Part shown: positions 7,676-14,906 of the stretch, piece by piece
Numbering within the stretch: the stretch's first letter is position 1
How the letters are laid out: every line of letters begins with the position of its first letter
Source: AM-2324 sp042091035
GTDB taxonomy: Bacteria > Bacteroidota > Bacteroidia > Chitinophagales > Saprospiraceae
Length of the DNA: 20,271 nt
Direction: 5' to 3'
Assembly: GCA_042091035.1 (NCBI GenBank)
Contig: JBELIG010000040.1
Span: forward strand, 1 to 20,271
The notes under the pieces: generated by a model
Database searches by the model: none
What the model saw: the letters and a program-made list of their open reading frames with translations, nothing else
What the model was told of the DNA's origin: nothing
Translations under genes and position numbers: made by a program

Positions 7676-7720
7676 AACAAAGGCAATTTGGGGGAAACCT
7701 TAGATTGCCTTTTGTTCTTT
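7676..7720 (+). terminator. Hairpin terminator after the HU gene
   Basis: The arm AACAAAGGCAAT (7676-7687) pairs with ATTGCCTTTTGTT (7704-7716), with one bulged base and a 16-base loop. CTTTT follows. It lies about 20 bases after the HU stop codon and directly before the transketolase promoter. Confidence 0.75.
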
Positions 7721-7744
7721 TAGTACCTAATTTTTTTACTTTTG
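7712..7744 (+). promoter_or_regulatory. Promoter for the transketolase operon
   Basis: TACTTTTG at 7737-7744 is a perfect TAnnTTTG box. TTG at 7712-7714 lies 22 bases upstream, slightly further than ideal, inside the right arm of the HU terminator. Transcription would start near 7751 and give a leader of about 25 bases before the ATG at 7776. Confidence 0.55.
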
Positions 7745-7775
7745 CATAAAATTTGAAACACTAATAATCAACACT

Positions 7776-8633
7776 ATGTCTTCTATAATAGATTTAGAAC
7801 GAGTAGCTTGTCAGGTGCGAAGAGATATTATTCGTCAGGTACACTATGCAAGTTCAGGTCACCCTGGTGGCTCACTAGGATGTGCAGATCTTTTTACTGC
7901 ACTATATTTCAAGGTGATGGAGCATGATACATCATTCCAGATGGATGGAAAGGGTGAAGATATGTTCTTCCTGTCCAATGGTCATATTTCTCCTGTATTC
8001 TACAGTGTACTGGCTCGCTCAGGATACTTTCCGGTAGAAGAATTAGCTACCTTCAGAAAACTTGATTCTCGTTTGCAGGGACACCCTGCGACACATGAAG
8101 GACTTCCAGGTGTTCGAATAGCCTCTGGATCTTTAGGTCAAGGATTATCTGTTGCCTGCGGAGTTGCACAGGCAAAGAAATTGAACAAGGACGAAAAATC
8201 TATATTTTGTCTTATGGGAGATGGAGAGCTTCAAGAAGGTCAAATCTGGGAGGCTGTGATGTATGCTGCTCACAATAAGCTTGATAATCTAATTGGAATT
8301 GTTGACTGGAATGGTCGTCAGATTGATGGCGATAATGACGATGTTCTTTCTCTAGGAGATTTAAAAGGGAAATGGAAAACCTTCGGTTGGACTGTTACTG
8401 AGGTTGATGGCAATAATATGGAAGCTTTAGTTACTGCTTTACTTGAAGCAAAGAGTAATACCGGAAATGGAGTTCCTCAGGTTATTCTTATGCGCACAGA
8501 AATGGGGCATCCAATCGACTTTATGGTAGGATCTCATAAGTGGCATGGAGTAGCGCCGAATGCAGAACAAACGGAAAATGCTCTTGCTCAACTAGAAGAA
8601 ACAATGGGTGATTATCCTTATCCAGCTCAATAA
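7776..8633 (+). CDS. Transketolase, N-terminal (thiamine-diphosphate-binding) subunit
   Basis: A 285-residue half of transketolase, the enzyme that moves two-carbon units between sugar phosphates in the pentose phosphate pathway. It carries the pyrophosphate-binding part of the thiamine-diphosphate site. SGHPGGS is at residues 27-33, GHPATH at 102-107, and the cofactor/metal motif runs from GDG (148-150) to N179 (IVDWNG). The C-terminal half is encoded by the next gene after a 21-base gap. Both halves are complete, with good starts and stops, so this is the two-gene form common in Bacteroidota and archaea and not a broken gene. The two products should assemble into one active complex. A DXPS-type enzyme is less likely because the length and motifs fit split transketolase. 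Confidence 0.95.
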   Translation: MSSIIDLERVACQVRRDIIRQVHYASSGHPGGSLGCADLFTALYFKVMEHDTSFQMDGKGEDMFFLSNGHISPVFYSVLARSGYFPVEELATFRKLDSRLQGHPATHEGLPGVRIASGSLGQGLSVACGVAQAKKLNKDEKSIFCLMGDGELQEGQIWEAVMYAAHNKLDNLIGIVDWNGRQIDGDNDDVLSLGDLKGKWKTFGWTVTEVDGNNMEALVTALLEAKSNTGNGVPQVILMRTEMGHPIDFMVGSHKWHGVAPNAEQTENALAQLEETMGDYPYPAQ

Positions 8634-8654
8634 TTCATTCAAAAAAAAACAGTC

Positions 8655-9608
8655 ATGTTATCAGATTATATAGCAAAAGATAAAAAATCTACAAGGGATG
8701 GCTTTGGTGCTGGACTTTTGGAGGTTGGACAGAAAAATGATAAAGTAGTAGGTCTATGTGCAGACCTAATAGGCTCATTAAAGATGAATGCTTTTATGGA
8801 TGCTTTTCCAGAGCGTTTCTTTCAAATGGGGATTGCTGAGGCTAATATGATGGGTGTTGCTGCAGGGCTTGCTACATCCGGACAGATACCTTATACAGGT
8901 ACATTTGCGAATTTCTCTACAGGTCGTGTATTTGATCAAATTAGACAATCTATTGCATACTCGCATAAAAATGTAAAAATCTGTGCTTCACATGCAGGTG
9001 TTACACTTGGAGAAGATGGTGCTACGCATCAAATTATGGAGGATGTCGGTATGATGAAAATGTTGCCAGGTATGACTGTTATCAATCCTTGTGATTATAA
9101 CCAAACTAAAGCAGCAACGATTGCTATCGCGGATTACGATGGTCCTGTTTATCTTAGGTTCGGTCGTCCAGGCTGGCCAGTATTTATGCCTGAAGGTGAA
9201 TTTAACATCGGTAAGGCCGTTCATATGAATGAGGGTAAGGATGTTAGTATAATTGCTACTGGTCATTTAATGTGGTATGCTGTGGAAGCAGCTAATGTGC
9301 TCGAGTCAGAGGGTGTTAGTGTAGATCTTATTAATATACATACAATCAAGCCACTTGATGCTACTGCTATCTTAGCTTCTGCTGCTCGCACAGGTTGTGT
9401 TGTAACAGCGGAAGAACATCAAATCCTTGGTGGATTGGGTGGTTCGGTTGCTCAGCTTCTTGCAGCAAACAATCCTTGTCCTATTGAATTTGTCGGTATG
9501 GATGATAGCTTTGGTGAATCTGGTAAGCCAGACCAATTATTAGCTAAATACAATATGGATACAGCTACTATTTTAGCAAAAGCAAGAGCTGTAATGGCCA
9601 AAAAATAA
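8655..9608 (+). CDS. Transketolase, C-terminal (pyrimidine-binding and C-terminal domain) subunit
   Basis: A 317-residue partner of the preceding gene. It holds the Transket_pyr domain (about residues 11-175). The catalytic glutamate is E62 in GIAEANM; this residue activates the thiamine ring from the partner chain. Also present are the conserved TFANFSTGRVFDQIR segment (about 83-97) and the substrate-site stretch SHAGVTLGEDGATHQ (about 112-126). The Transketolase_C domain follows (about 190-305). The ATG at 8655 sits shortly after a nine-A tract in the 21-base gap. The trans-sulfuration enzyme gene starts 3 bases after this stop, so the three genes form one operon. Confidence 0.95.
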   Translation: MLSDYIAKDKKSTRDGFGAGLLEVGQKNDKVVGLCADLIGSLKMNAFMDAFPERFFQMGIAEANMMGVAAGLATSGQIPYTGTFANFSTGRVFDQIRQSIAYSHKNVKICASHAGVTLGEDGATHQIMEDVGMMKMLPGMTVINPCDYNQTKAATIAIADYDGPVYLRFGRPGWPVFMPEGEFNIGKAVHMNEGKDVSIIATGHLMWYAVEAANVLESEGVSVDLINIHTIKPLDATAILASAARTGCVVTAEEHQILGGLGGSVAQLLAANNPCPIEFVGMDDSFGESGKPDQLLAKYNMDTATILAKARAVMAKK

Positions 9609-9611
9609 AGT

Positions 9612-10754
9612 ATGCACATCGGAACAAAAGTAATACATGCGGGGGTTCATCCTGATCCAGCAACAGGAGCTGTGATGACCCCTATATACCAGACTTCTAC
9701 CTATGCTCAAGAATCGCCAGGGGTTCATAAAGGACATGCATATGCGCGTTCAAGTAATCCTACACGATCAGCCTTAGAGGCCAATCTTGCTGCATTAGAG
9801 AATGGAGGGTATGCGTATTGCTTTGGTTCCGGTATGGCAGCTATGGACGCAGTTATTCGTTTATTTGAGCCAGGTGCTGAAATTCTATCTACCAGTGATT
9901 TATATGGAGGTTCATATCGGCAGATCACAAAAGTTCATGAACGGTTTGGTTTAAAGGGCAGGTTCATTGATATGACTGACCTAGAACTCGTAGAAAAGTC
10001 TTTTACCGAAAATACAAAACTCGTTTGGTTAGAGACACCTACGAATCCAATGCTTGGTATTCTAGATATTAAGTCCATTTGTGCCATTGCTAAAGAAAAA
10101 GGAGTTCTAGTCTGTGTTGATAACACCTTTGCTTCTCCTTATCTTCAAAATCCCCTAGATCTCGGTGCAGACATGGTAATGCATTCGTGTACCAAATATT
10201 TAGGTGGACATTCAGATGTTGTAATGGGAGCCCTTGTTGTGAATAACGCTTCTTTAGCAGAGCGATTAGCATTCATCCAGAATGCAGTAGGCGCAATCCC
10301 AGGCCCTCAAGATTGTTTTTTAATGCTAAGGGGTATAAAGACCCTTCATTTGCGTGTACAGCGATCTTGTGAGAACGCAGCTAGTATTGCACAATATCTC
10401 AGAAAACACGAAAGGATTGATTCTGTGTACTATCCAGGTTTCGAGGATCATAAAGGCCACGAGCTTGCTAAACAGCAAATGCGTGACTTTGGTGGCATGA
10501 TCTCATTTGATATGATTAATGACAGCATTGAACTTGCTGAGACTGTGATGAAGCGCACAAGACTATTTACGCTGGCTGAGTCATTAGGAGGTGTAGAATC
10601 ATTGATAGGGCATCCCGCAACGATGACACATGCAGCAATTCCTAAGGCAGATCGCCTTGCTCTTGGATTGACGGATTCTTTGATAAGACTAAGTGTAGGG
10701 GTAGAAGATGTTAGAGACCTTATAGCGGATTTAGATATGGCGCTTTCTGTTTAG
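9612..10754 (+). CDS. PLP-dependent trans-sulfuration enzyme (cystathionine gamma-synthase/gamma-lyase family)
   Basis: A 380-residue Cys/Met-metabolism PLP enzyme of fold type I and normal length. The start TKVIHAG is typical. The PLP-binding lysine is K195 in SCTKYLGGHSD. The cofactor-ring aspartate is D170 in VDNTFASP, and Y44/R46 in YARSSNPT contribute the phosphate site from the neighbouring subunit. The late motif SLGGVESLIGHPATMTH (about 324-340) is also diagnostic. Members either make cystathionine from an activated homoserine and cysteine (MetB), or split it to cysteine, ammonia and 2-oxobutyrate (CGL). The residues visible here do not safely separate these activities, so I give no symbol. 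The gene follows transketolase by 3 bases, which implies joint transcription. Confidence 0.94.
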   Translation: MHIGTKVIHAGVHPDPATGAVMTPIYQTSTYAQESPGVHKGHAYARSSNPTRSALEANLAALENGGYAYCFGSGMAAMDAVIRLFEPGAEILSTSDLYGGSYRQITKVHERFGLKGRFIDMTDLELVEKSFTENTKLVWLETPTNPMLGILDIKSICAIAKEKGVLVCVDNTFASPYLQNPLDLGADMVMHSCTKYLGGHSDVVMGALVVNNASLAERLAFIQNAVGAIPGPQDCFLMLRGIKTLHLRVQRSCENAASIAQYLRKHERIDSVYYPGFEDHKGHELAKQQMRDFGGMISFDMINDSIELAETVMKRTRLFTLAESLGGVESLIGHPATMTHAAIPKADRLALGLTDSLIRLSVGVEDVRDLIADLDMALSV

Positions 10755-10760
10755 AGAGCA

Positions 10761-11030
10761 TTATCTGCGGATAGTGAAGTCCCGATAGTTAATTATTGGC
10801 CCATCGGCGGAGGATAGTTTTTCCACAATGGCATTTTCAGGTCCTCTTTTGCACCAATCTAGAAATTGATCCAGTTGCTCCTTGTTTCCTTCTACTTCGA
10901 TGTATACTGATCCGTCAGCTCTATTTTCCACATAGCCTTTTAATCCAATTTTCTTTGCTACAAGTTTTGTACTTGCTCGAAAATAGACCCCTTGCACCTT
11001 TCCCTGTACCAAGATAGTTAAGTGGAACAC
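10761..11030 (-). CDS. acyP: Acylphosphatase
   Basis: An 89-residue enzyme that hydrolyses carboxyl-phosphate bonds such as acetyl phosphate or 1,3-bisphosphoglycerate. The family signature GKVQGVYFR (residues 10-18) supplies the phosphate-binding loop and catalytic R18. Catalytic N36 is in GYVENRADGSV (32-42), the second signature. Length is standard. The start codon is GTG at 11028-11030, with no nearby in-frame ATG. It lies 2 bases after the stop of the aminopeptidase gene, so expression is probably coupled to that gene. It faces the trans-sulfuration gene with 6 bases between the stops. Confidence 0.95.
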   Translation of the reverse strand: MFHLTILVQGKVQGVYFRASTKLVAKKIGLKGYVENRADGSVYIEVEGNKEQLDQFLDWCKRGPENAIVEKLSSADGPIINYRDFTIRR

Positions 11031-11032
11031 CT

Positions 11033-12535
11033 TTAAGCTTCTTTTTGATAGGTTTCAATAAAATCTAATAATAGATGTAGTCCGAATGCTGTAGCTACCT
11101 GATTGGAACTTCCAGGAGCATTTTCCATAGCCATTCCTGCTATATCCAAGTGTGCCCAAGATTTGTGTTCTCCAATAAAATGCTCTAAGAATTTTGCTGC
11201 CGTAATAGCTCCTGCTCTTGGATGTCCACTGAAGTTCTTAACATCAGCAATATTCGATTGAATAAGTGATTTGTATTCGTCCCAATTCGGAAGTTCCCAG
11301 ACCTTTTCTCCTGTTTTATAACCGCTGTTCATAAGTTTAGACGAGATCTTTGGATTATTGGTAATGAAACCAGCAGCAAAGGTGCCTAATGCTGTTATAC
11401 AACTTCCTGTAAGAGTTGCAATATCGATCAATACATCAGGAGCGTAGTTCTGCTCCATATAACTAAGACCGTCTGCAAGAAGAAGACGTCCTTCAGCATC
11501 TGTGTCTATGATTTCAATAGTCTTTCCAGAGTAAGATGAGATTACATCAGATGGTTTGATCGCATTTTGCCCAATTGAATTGTCAGTAGCTGGAACAATA
11601 CCCGTTAGATTAATATCTAGTTGAAGTTGGTCCACTAACCTCATTAATCCCAATACAGCTGCACCACCCCCCATGTCACTTTTCATGAGATGAAGATTAG
11701 AGGATCTTTTTAATGAGATACCTCCAGTATCAAAAGTGACACCTTTTCCTACGATACCAATGTGTTTGGAATCTGTATGATTACTCCTGTATTCCATTTT
11801 TATAAAAACTGGAGGAGCAGGCGATGCTTGATTTACAGCTAATAAACCGTGGAATCCTTGTTCTTCAATCTCCTTTTTGTGAAGTACTTTAGTGTGAAGC
11901 CTGTCGGAACCCTCATTTGCAATCTGTTCTGCGTAAGCTGCTAATACTGCAGGGCTCTTCTTATTACTTGGTGCATCAACTAGTTTGAAAATATCTTTTT
12001 GAGAGCGCGCTAATTGTTCAGCTTTGAATATTAGTGCTTCATGCTCTTCTGAATCTTGCTCCTTGCTAAGTATAAAGAATGACTTTACCGCTTTTTGATT
12101 CAGCTTGTCAGATTTATAAATACCAACAGAGTAGTCGTGCAGAAACACACCATTAAGCATTGCTTGTTTGATGCCTCCTTCTATTTGGTCAATCTCTTGA
12201 CTCAGCAGTAGGTAGCAGTTTTGAGTGTCAGAATCTGAATTTATATTATTTGCTATAACACGGAATTTGTTTTTTATAGATCGATAATTATCCGCTGGTT
12301 TTATTGGAATGAACTGCACACCTACAAGTCCATTAGCTAAGGGAAAGGTGTATGTGGTTGATTCTGCTGTTTTTGAATTATAAACTCGCTGGAGCGAATC
12401 AATGATTGTGTTCGACTCTTCCACCTTTATATAATTGGAAAGGAATGAGAAATCTTTGATTTCTGAATTTGATTGTACAGGAATTAAAAGTTTGAATGAA
12501 TTTTTAGAAATAATTGATTTGTGTTCGATCTGCAT
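11033..12535 (-). CDS. M17 family leucyl aminopeptidase
   Basis: A two-metal cytosolic aminopeptidase that removes N-terminal residues from peptides, usually as a hexamer. I place the start at the ATG at 12533-12535, giving 500 residues. The frame continues upstream to a TTG at 12557-12559 (508 residues), but the ATG is more credible. In the 500-residue numbering the catalytic set is complete. K264 and D269 are in VGKGVTFDTGG, and K276 is in ISLK. D287 is in KSDMGGGAA, and D346, E348 and R350 are in DTDAEGRLL. The N-terminal domain (about 1-170) is divergent, as is usual in M17. The gene heads a two-gene unit with acylphosphatase. It may process peptides brought in by the ABC importer, but this is only a functional guess. 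Confidence 0.95.
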   Translation of the reverse strand: MQIEHKSIISKNSFKLLIPVQSNSEIKDFSFLSNYIKVEESNTIIDSLQRVYNSKTAESTTYTFPLANGLVGVQFIPIKPADNYRSIKNKFRVIANNINSDSDTQNCYLLLSQEIDQIEGGIKQAMLNGVFLHDYSVGIYKSDKLNQKAVKSFFILSKEQDSEEHEALIFKAEQLARSQKDIFKLVDAPSNKKSPAVLAAYAEQIANEGSDRLHTKVLHKKEIEEQGFHGLLAVNQASPAPPVFIKMEYRSNHTDSKHIGIVGKGVTFDTGGISLKRSSNLHLMKSDMGGGAAVLGLMRLVDQLQLDINLTGIVPATDNSIGQNAIKPSDVISSYSGKTIEIIDTDAEGRLLLADGLSYMEQNYAPDVLIDIATLTGSCITALGTFAAGFITNNPKISSKLMNSGYKTGEKVWELPNWDEYKSLIQSNIADVKNFSGHPRAGAITAAKFLEHFIGEHKSWAHLDIAGMAMENAPGSSNQVATAFGLHLLLDFIETYQKEA

Positions 12536-12653
12536 TATTCTTTCCAATTTAAATTTCAAAATTTGTCTGGGTGAACGTATTAAAATTGATAGACTTTCTT
12601 AATGTGTTGTCTTGTAGGGGGATAGGATAATCTCTGATATTATTCTGAAAAGA

Positions 12654-12681
12654 CAAAATTAAGTAATTTTTAGTTAACAAA
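12654..12681 (-). promoter_or_regulatory. Possible promoter for the aminopeptidase-acylphosphatase operon
   Basis: Read on the minus strand, TAATTTTG (12661 to 12654) matches TAnnTTTG perfectly. TTTG (12681 to 12678) lies 16 bases upstream, closer than usual. Transcription would start near 12647, giving a leader of about 110 bases to the ATG at 12535. The remainder of 12560-12803 is AT-rich; I see no clear promoter for the plus-strand lipoprotein gene. Confidence 0.38.
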
Positions 12682-12803
12682 AACTTTTTATTTAAGAATA
12701 TATGGAATATAAATACAGAACAATAATTTATGATTATTTTAATGTGTAAAACATTTTTCAATCACACTACATAATAGTAGTAATTAATCTAAATTATTTA
12801 AGA

Positions 12804-13346
12804 ATGAAGAATCTATTTGTTTTGGTTTTTTTTGCAGTTACTTTGGTTTCTTGTAACAGCGTTGAGCAGCACAGAGCTGCTATTGAAGAAGTTTCAACTA
12901 TGTGGACAGAAATGACACCTAAGGTTGAAGAAATGGTACAAAATTGTACAGAACTTAATACAGCTTGGGGCGCTATGGCTGATATGGTTACTCCGGTAAG
13001 CAAAGATATGGATGAAGTTGTAGTGAATGAGGTGGAGGCCTTAAACATGGAATATAAGGATAATGCTAAGTCAGTATCTGCAATGATGGAAGAGATGACT
13101 TCTTATGTTGCTTCTATGAATGAGAAGGGAGCTGTTGTTCAGACAATGGTTGACGGACTTGCAGCAGGGAAGATCGAAGGAGATGTACTTACTATGACAG
13201 CAGAAGCGAAGACGATGATGGAAGAAGCTACGATGAAGATGGAAGAATGGACTGTTAAAATGGGTGAGTACTCAGCAGCAGCGACTCAAATGGCAGCGAA
13301 GATGATGCCTGTAGATGAGGAAGCTACTGAAGCGAGTGAAATGTAA
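12804..13346 (+). CDS. Methionine-rich, helical lipoprotein of unknown function
   Basis: A 180-residue protein with a short signal peptide and a lipobox TLVSC, so lipidation is at C17. The mature chain is acidic and almost free of prolines and aromatics. It should be mostly alpha-helical, probably coiled coil, judging from repeated patterns such as MMEEM and TMKMEEW. It contains 22 methionines in 164 mature residues, about 13 percent and far above normal. One further cysteine is at C48. I recognise no domain. Possible roles are a structural periplasmic or outer-membrane helical bundle, or methionine-based binding of soft metals such as copper. Neither is shown by the sequence. The gene is monocistronic, with a strong bidirectional terminator behind it. 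Confidence 0.85.
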   Translation: MKNLFVLVFFAVTLVSCNSVEQHRAAIEEVSTMWTEMTPKVEEMVQNCTELNTAWGAMADMVTPVSKDMDEVVVNEVEALNMEYKDNAKSVSAMMEEMTSYVASMNEKGAVVQTMVDGLAAGKIEGDVLTMTAEAKTMMEEATMKMEEWTVKMGEYSAAATQMAAKMMPVDEEATEASEM

Positions 13347-13365
13347 ACTCTAACAGCAGTATTGA

Positions 13366-13405
13366 AAAAGCGATTTCCAAACCTTTGGAAATCGCTTTTA
13401 TATTT
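13366..13405. terminator. Strong bidirectional terminator between the lipoprotein and mog genes
   Basis: AAAAGCGATTTCCAAA (13366-13381) and TTTGGAAATCGCTTTT (13384-13399) form a perfect 16-bp inverted repeat separated by two bases. The outer arms supply a T-run in either direction. It sits between two convergent genes (stops at 13346 and 13410) and should terminate both. Confidence 0.88.
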
Positions 13406-13409
13406 TATT

Positions 13410-13937
13410 CTATTTTTGTTTAGGTCTGAAAGCTTTGATAATCTCGGGATTTGTTTCTAGCCTTGGTCCTCCAATCAAATCAATGCAGTATGGAACTGCC
13501 TCAAAGACTGCATCTAAGCACTCTCTGATTGCTTTAGGCTTTCCAGGGAGGTTTATGATTAGACTTTTTCCCCTGATCCCAGCTGTTTGTCTAGATAGGA
13601 TTGCTGTTGGAACATATTTTAGACTTTCTGCGCGCATTTTTTCTCCAAACCCAGCTAAAATTTTTTCACATACTGCTTCCGTTGCTTCTGGGGTTACATC
13701 TCTAAGTGCAGGACCTGTGCCGCCGCAAGTAACGATAAGGCAACAAGTTTCTAATTCTGCCATTTCGATTAATTTGGCTTCTATCTGGTCTTGTTCATCT
13801 GGGATTACGGCATAAACAGTCTCGAATGGGCTAGTCAAATATTCTTTCAAAGTAGAAACAATAGCCTTTCCAGGTATATCTTCATATATTCCTTTACTTG
13901 CTCGATCTGATACGTTTATAACTCCAATCTTAATCAT
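13410..13937 (-). CDS. mog: MogA/MoaB-family molybdopterin adenylyltransferase
   Basis: A 175-residue protein of molybdenum-cofactor synthesis, predicted to adenylate molybdopterin before metal insertion. The N-terminal IGVINVSDRAS (4-14) and the central TCGGTGPALRDVTPEAT (70-86) are the family signature. D47 and D80 probably correspond to the functional aspartates of E. coli MogA. The later LIINLPGKPKAI (about 126-137) is the conserved phosphate-contact region. The start lies inside the end of lgt with an 8-base overlap, so translation is probably coupled. No other moa, mob or moe gene is in the window, so the rest of the pathway must be elsewhere. A MoaB assignment cannot be fully excluded. 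Confidence 0.92.
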   Translation of the reverse strand: MIKIGVINVSDRASKGIYEDIPGKAIVSTLKEYLTSPFETVYAVIPDEQDQIEAKLIEMAELETCCLIVTCGGTGPALRDVTPEATEAVCEKILAGFGEKMRAESLKYVPTAILSRQTAGIRGKSLIINLPGKPKAIRECLDAVFEAVPYCIDLIGGPRLETNPEIIKAFRPKQK

Positions 13938-14766
13938 TTTTTTCTTTTGATTTATACATTATGAAGAGGCCTGCTAGTATGAAAGGAATAGATAGTAATT
14001 GGCCAGTAGTAAGGCCAATGTCAATGGATTCCTGTAAGCCTGTCTGTTCTTTTTTAAAGAACTCTAGTATAAGCCTTATTGAAAATAGTGTGGATAAGAA
14101 TAGTCCAAAGAAATAACCCCTTCTTTCCCTAAGCTTAGTATTTTCAAAAAGATAAAACAATAGGGCTGCTAGCATGAAATATGCTAAGGATTCATAGAGT
14201 TGCACGGCATGTCTGACCTCTCCTGGGTAGGATTGTACAAATTCAAATCCCCAGGATACATCGGTTTTAGAGCCTACAATCTCACTGTTCATTAAATTTC
14301 CAAAGCGAATGAACCCACCGGCAATACACATTGGTACGACAAGCCTGTCCATGATCCAGAATACATGTTTTTTGGCATGTTTTTTGGACCAAAATATTAA
14401 ACTAATTATAAGACCCATTGCACCTCCATGAGAGGCAAGGCCGCGAAAGCCTGTAAATCGAATACCATTATCAATTTCTATTGGCAGCAGAATCTCTAAA
14501 GGCCTTGTTGAGAAATAATCCCAATCATAGAAGAAGCAATGACCTATACGAGCCCCCATAATACCACCTATGGCAATAAAAGTTAGAAGTGTACCTAGTT
14601 TTTCAATATCCTCTCCTTCCTGCTTGAATACGCGTTCTACCAGTTTATACCCAATTCCAAAGGAGAGCATGAAGAACAAGGTATAGTATCTAAGTTCATA
14701 ATTTCCTATCTGAAATATGGTAGGATCAATGTCCCACTCAATAGCTCCCATTAAAAGAGTATTCAT
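13930..14766 (-). CDS. lgt: Prolipoprotein diacylglyceryl transferase
   Basis: A 278-residue inner-membrane enzyme that transfers diacylglycerol from phosphatidylglycerol to the lipobox cysteine of prolipoproteins. About seven hydrophobic segments are visible. Key residues are present: H113 in LASHGGAMG matches the essential H103 of E. coli. R154, N157 and E162 in the Lgt signature GFIRFGNLMNSEIVG match R143, N146 and E151. RHAVQLYE (185-192) is the conserved late motif. The ATG at 14764-14766 is the annotated start; an internal ATG five codons on is possible, because the predicted transcript start is very close. Substrates encoded in this window include the SBP at 2634, the small protein at 6981 and the methionine-rich protein at 12804. 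Confidence 0.96.
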   Translation of the reverse strand: MNTLLMGAIEWDIDPTIFQIGNYELRYYTLFFMLSFGIGYKLVERVFKQEGEDIEKLGTLLTFIAIGGIMGARIGHCFFYDWDYFSTRPLEILLPIEIDNGIRFTGFRGLASHGGAMGLIISLIFWSKKHAKKHVFWIMDRLVVPMCIAGGFIRFGNLMNSEIVGSKTDVSWGFEFVQSYPGEVRHAVQLYESLAYFMLAALLFYLFENTKLRERRGYFFGLFLSTLFSIRLILEFFKKEQTGLQESIDIGLTTGQLLSIPFILAGLFIMYKSKEKND

Positions 14767-14780
14767 CTATCTATTTTTTT

Positions 14781-14813
14781 CAAAAATACAAATATGTTTC
14801 AGAAGCCCTCAAA
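14781..14813 (-). promoter_or_regulatory. Promoter for the lgt-mog operon
   Basis: On the minus strand, TATTTTTG (14788 to 14781) is a perfect TAnnTTTG box, with TTTG (14813 to 14810) 21 bases upstream. The predicted transcription start near 14774 leaves only about 8 bases before the ATG at 14766. The remainder of the 140-base divergent gap shows no confident promoter for the plus-strand gene. Confidence 0.55.
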
Positions 14814-14906
14814 GTATGGAACAATTTGCTTCAGATTTAATTTAAACAATGAGAATAATTTATGGTAAATTCACATTGTTTTGAAAATCTCAATTTGCGT
14901 AAATAG

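Noticed and set aside
8634..8654. Possible programmed frameshift or broken gene between the transketolase halves, prompted by the nine-A tract
   Set aside because: The N-terminal half ends with a proper stop before the A tract and the C-terminal half has its own ATG. Two-gene transketolase is a normal form in this phylum.
12536..12559. TTG-initiated N-terminal extension of the aminopeptidase by eight residues
   Set aside because: The ATG at 12535 is in frame, gives a normal family length and needs no rare start codon.
12549..12761. A 70-codon minus-strand open frame in the gap upstream of the aminopeptidase
   Set aside because: It is very AT-rich, low in complexity and overlaps the likely promoter and leader of the aminopeptidase gene. 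It has no recognisable motif.
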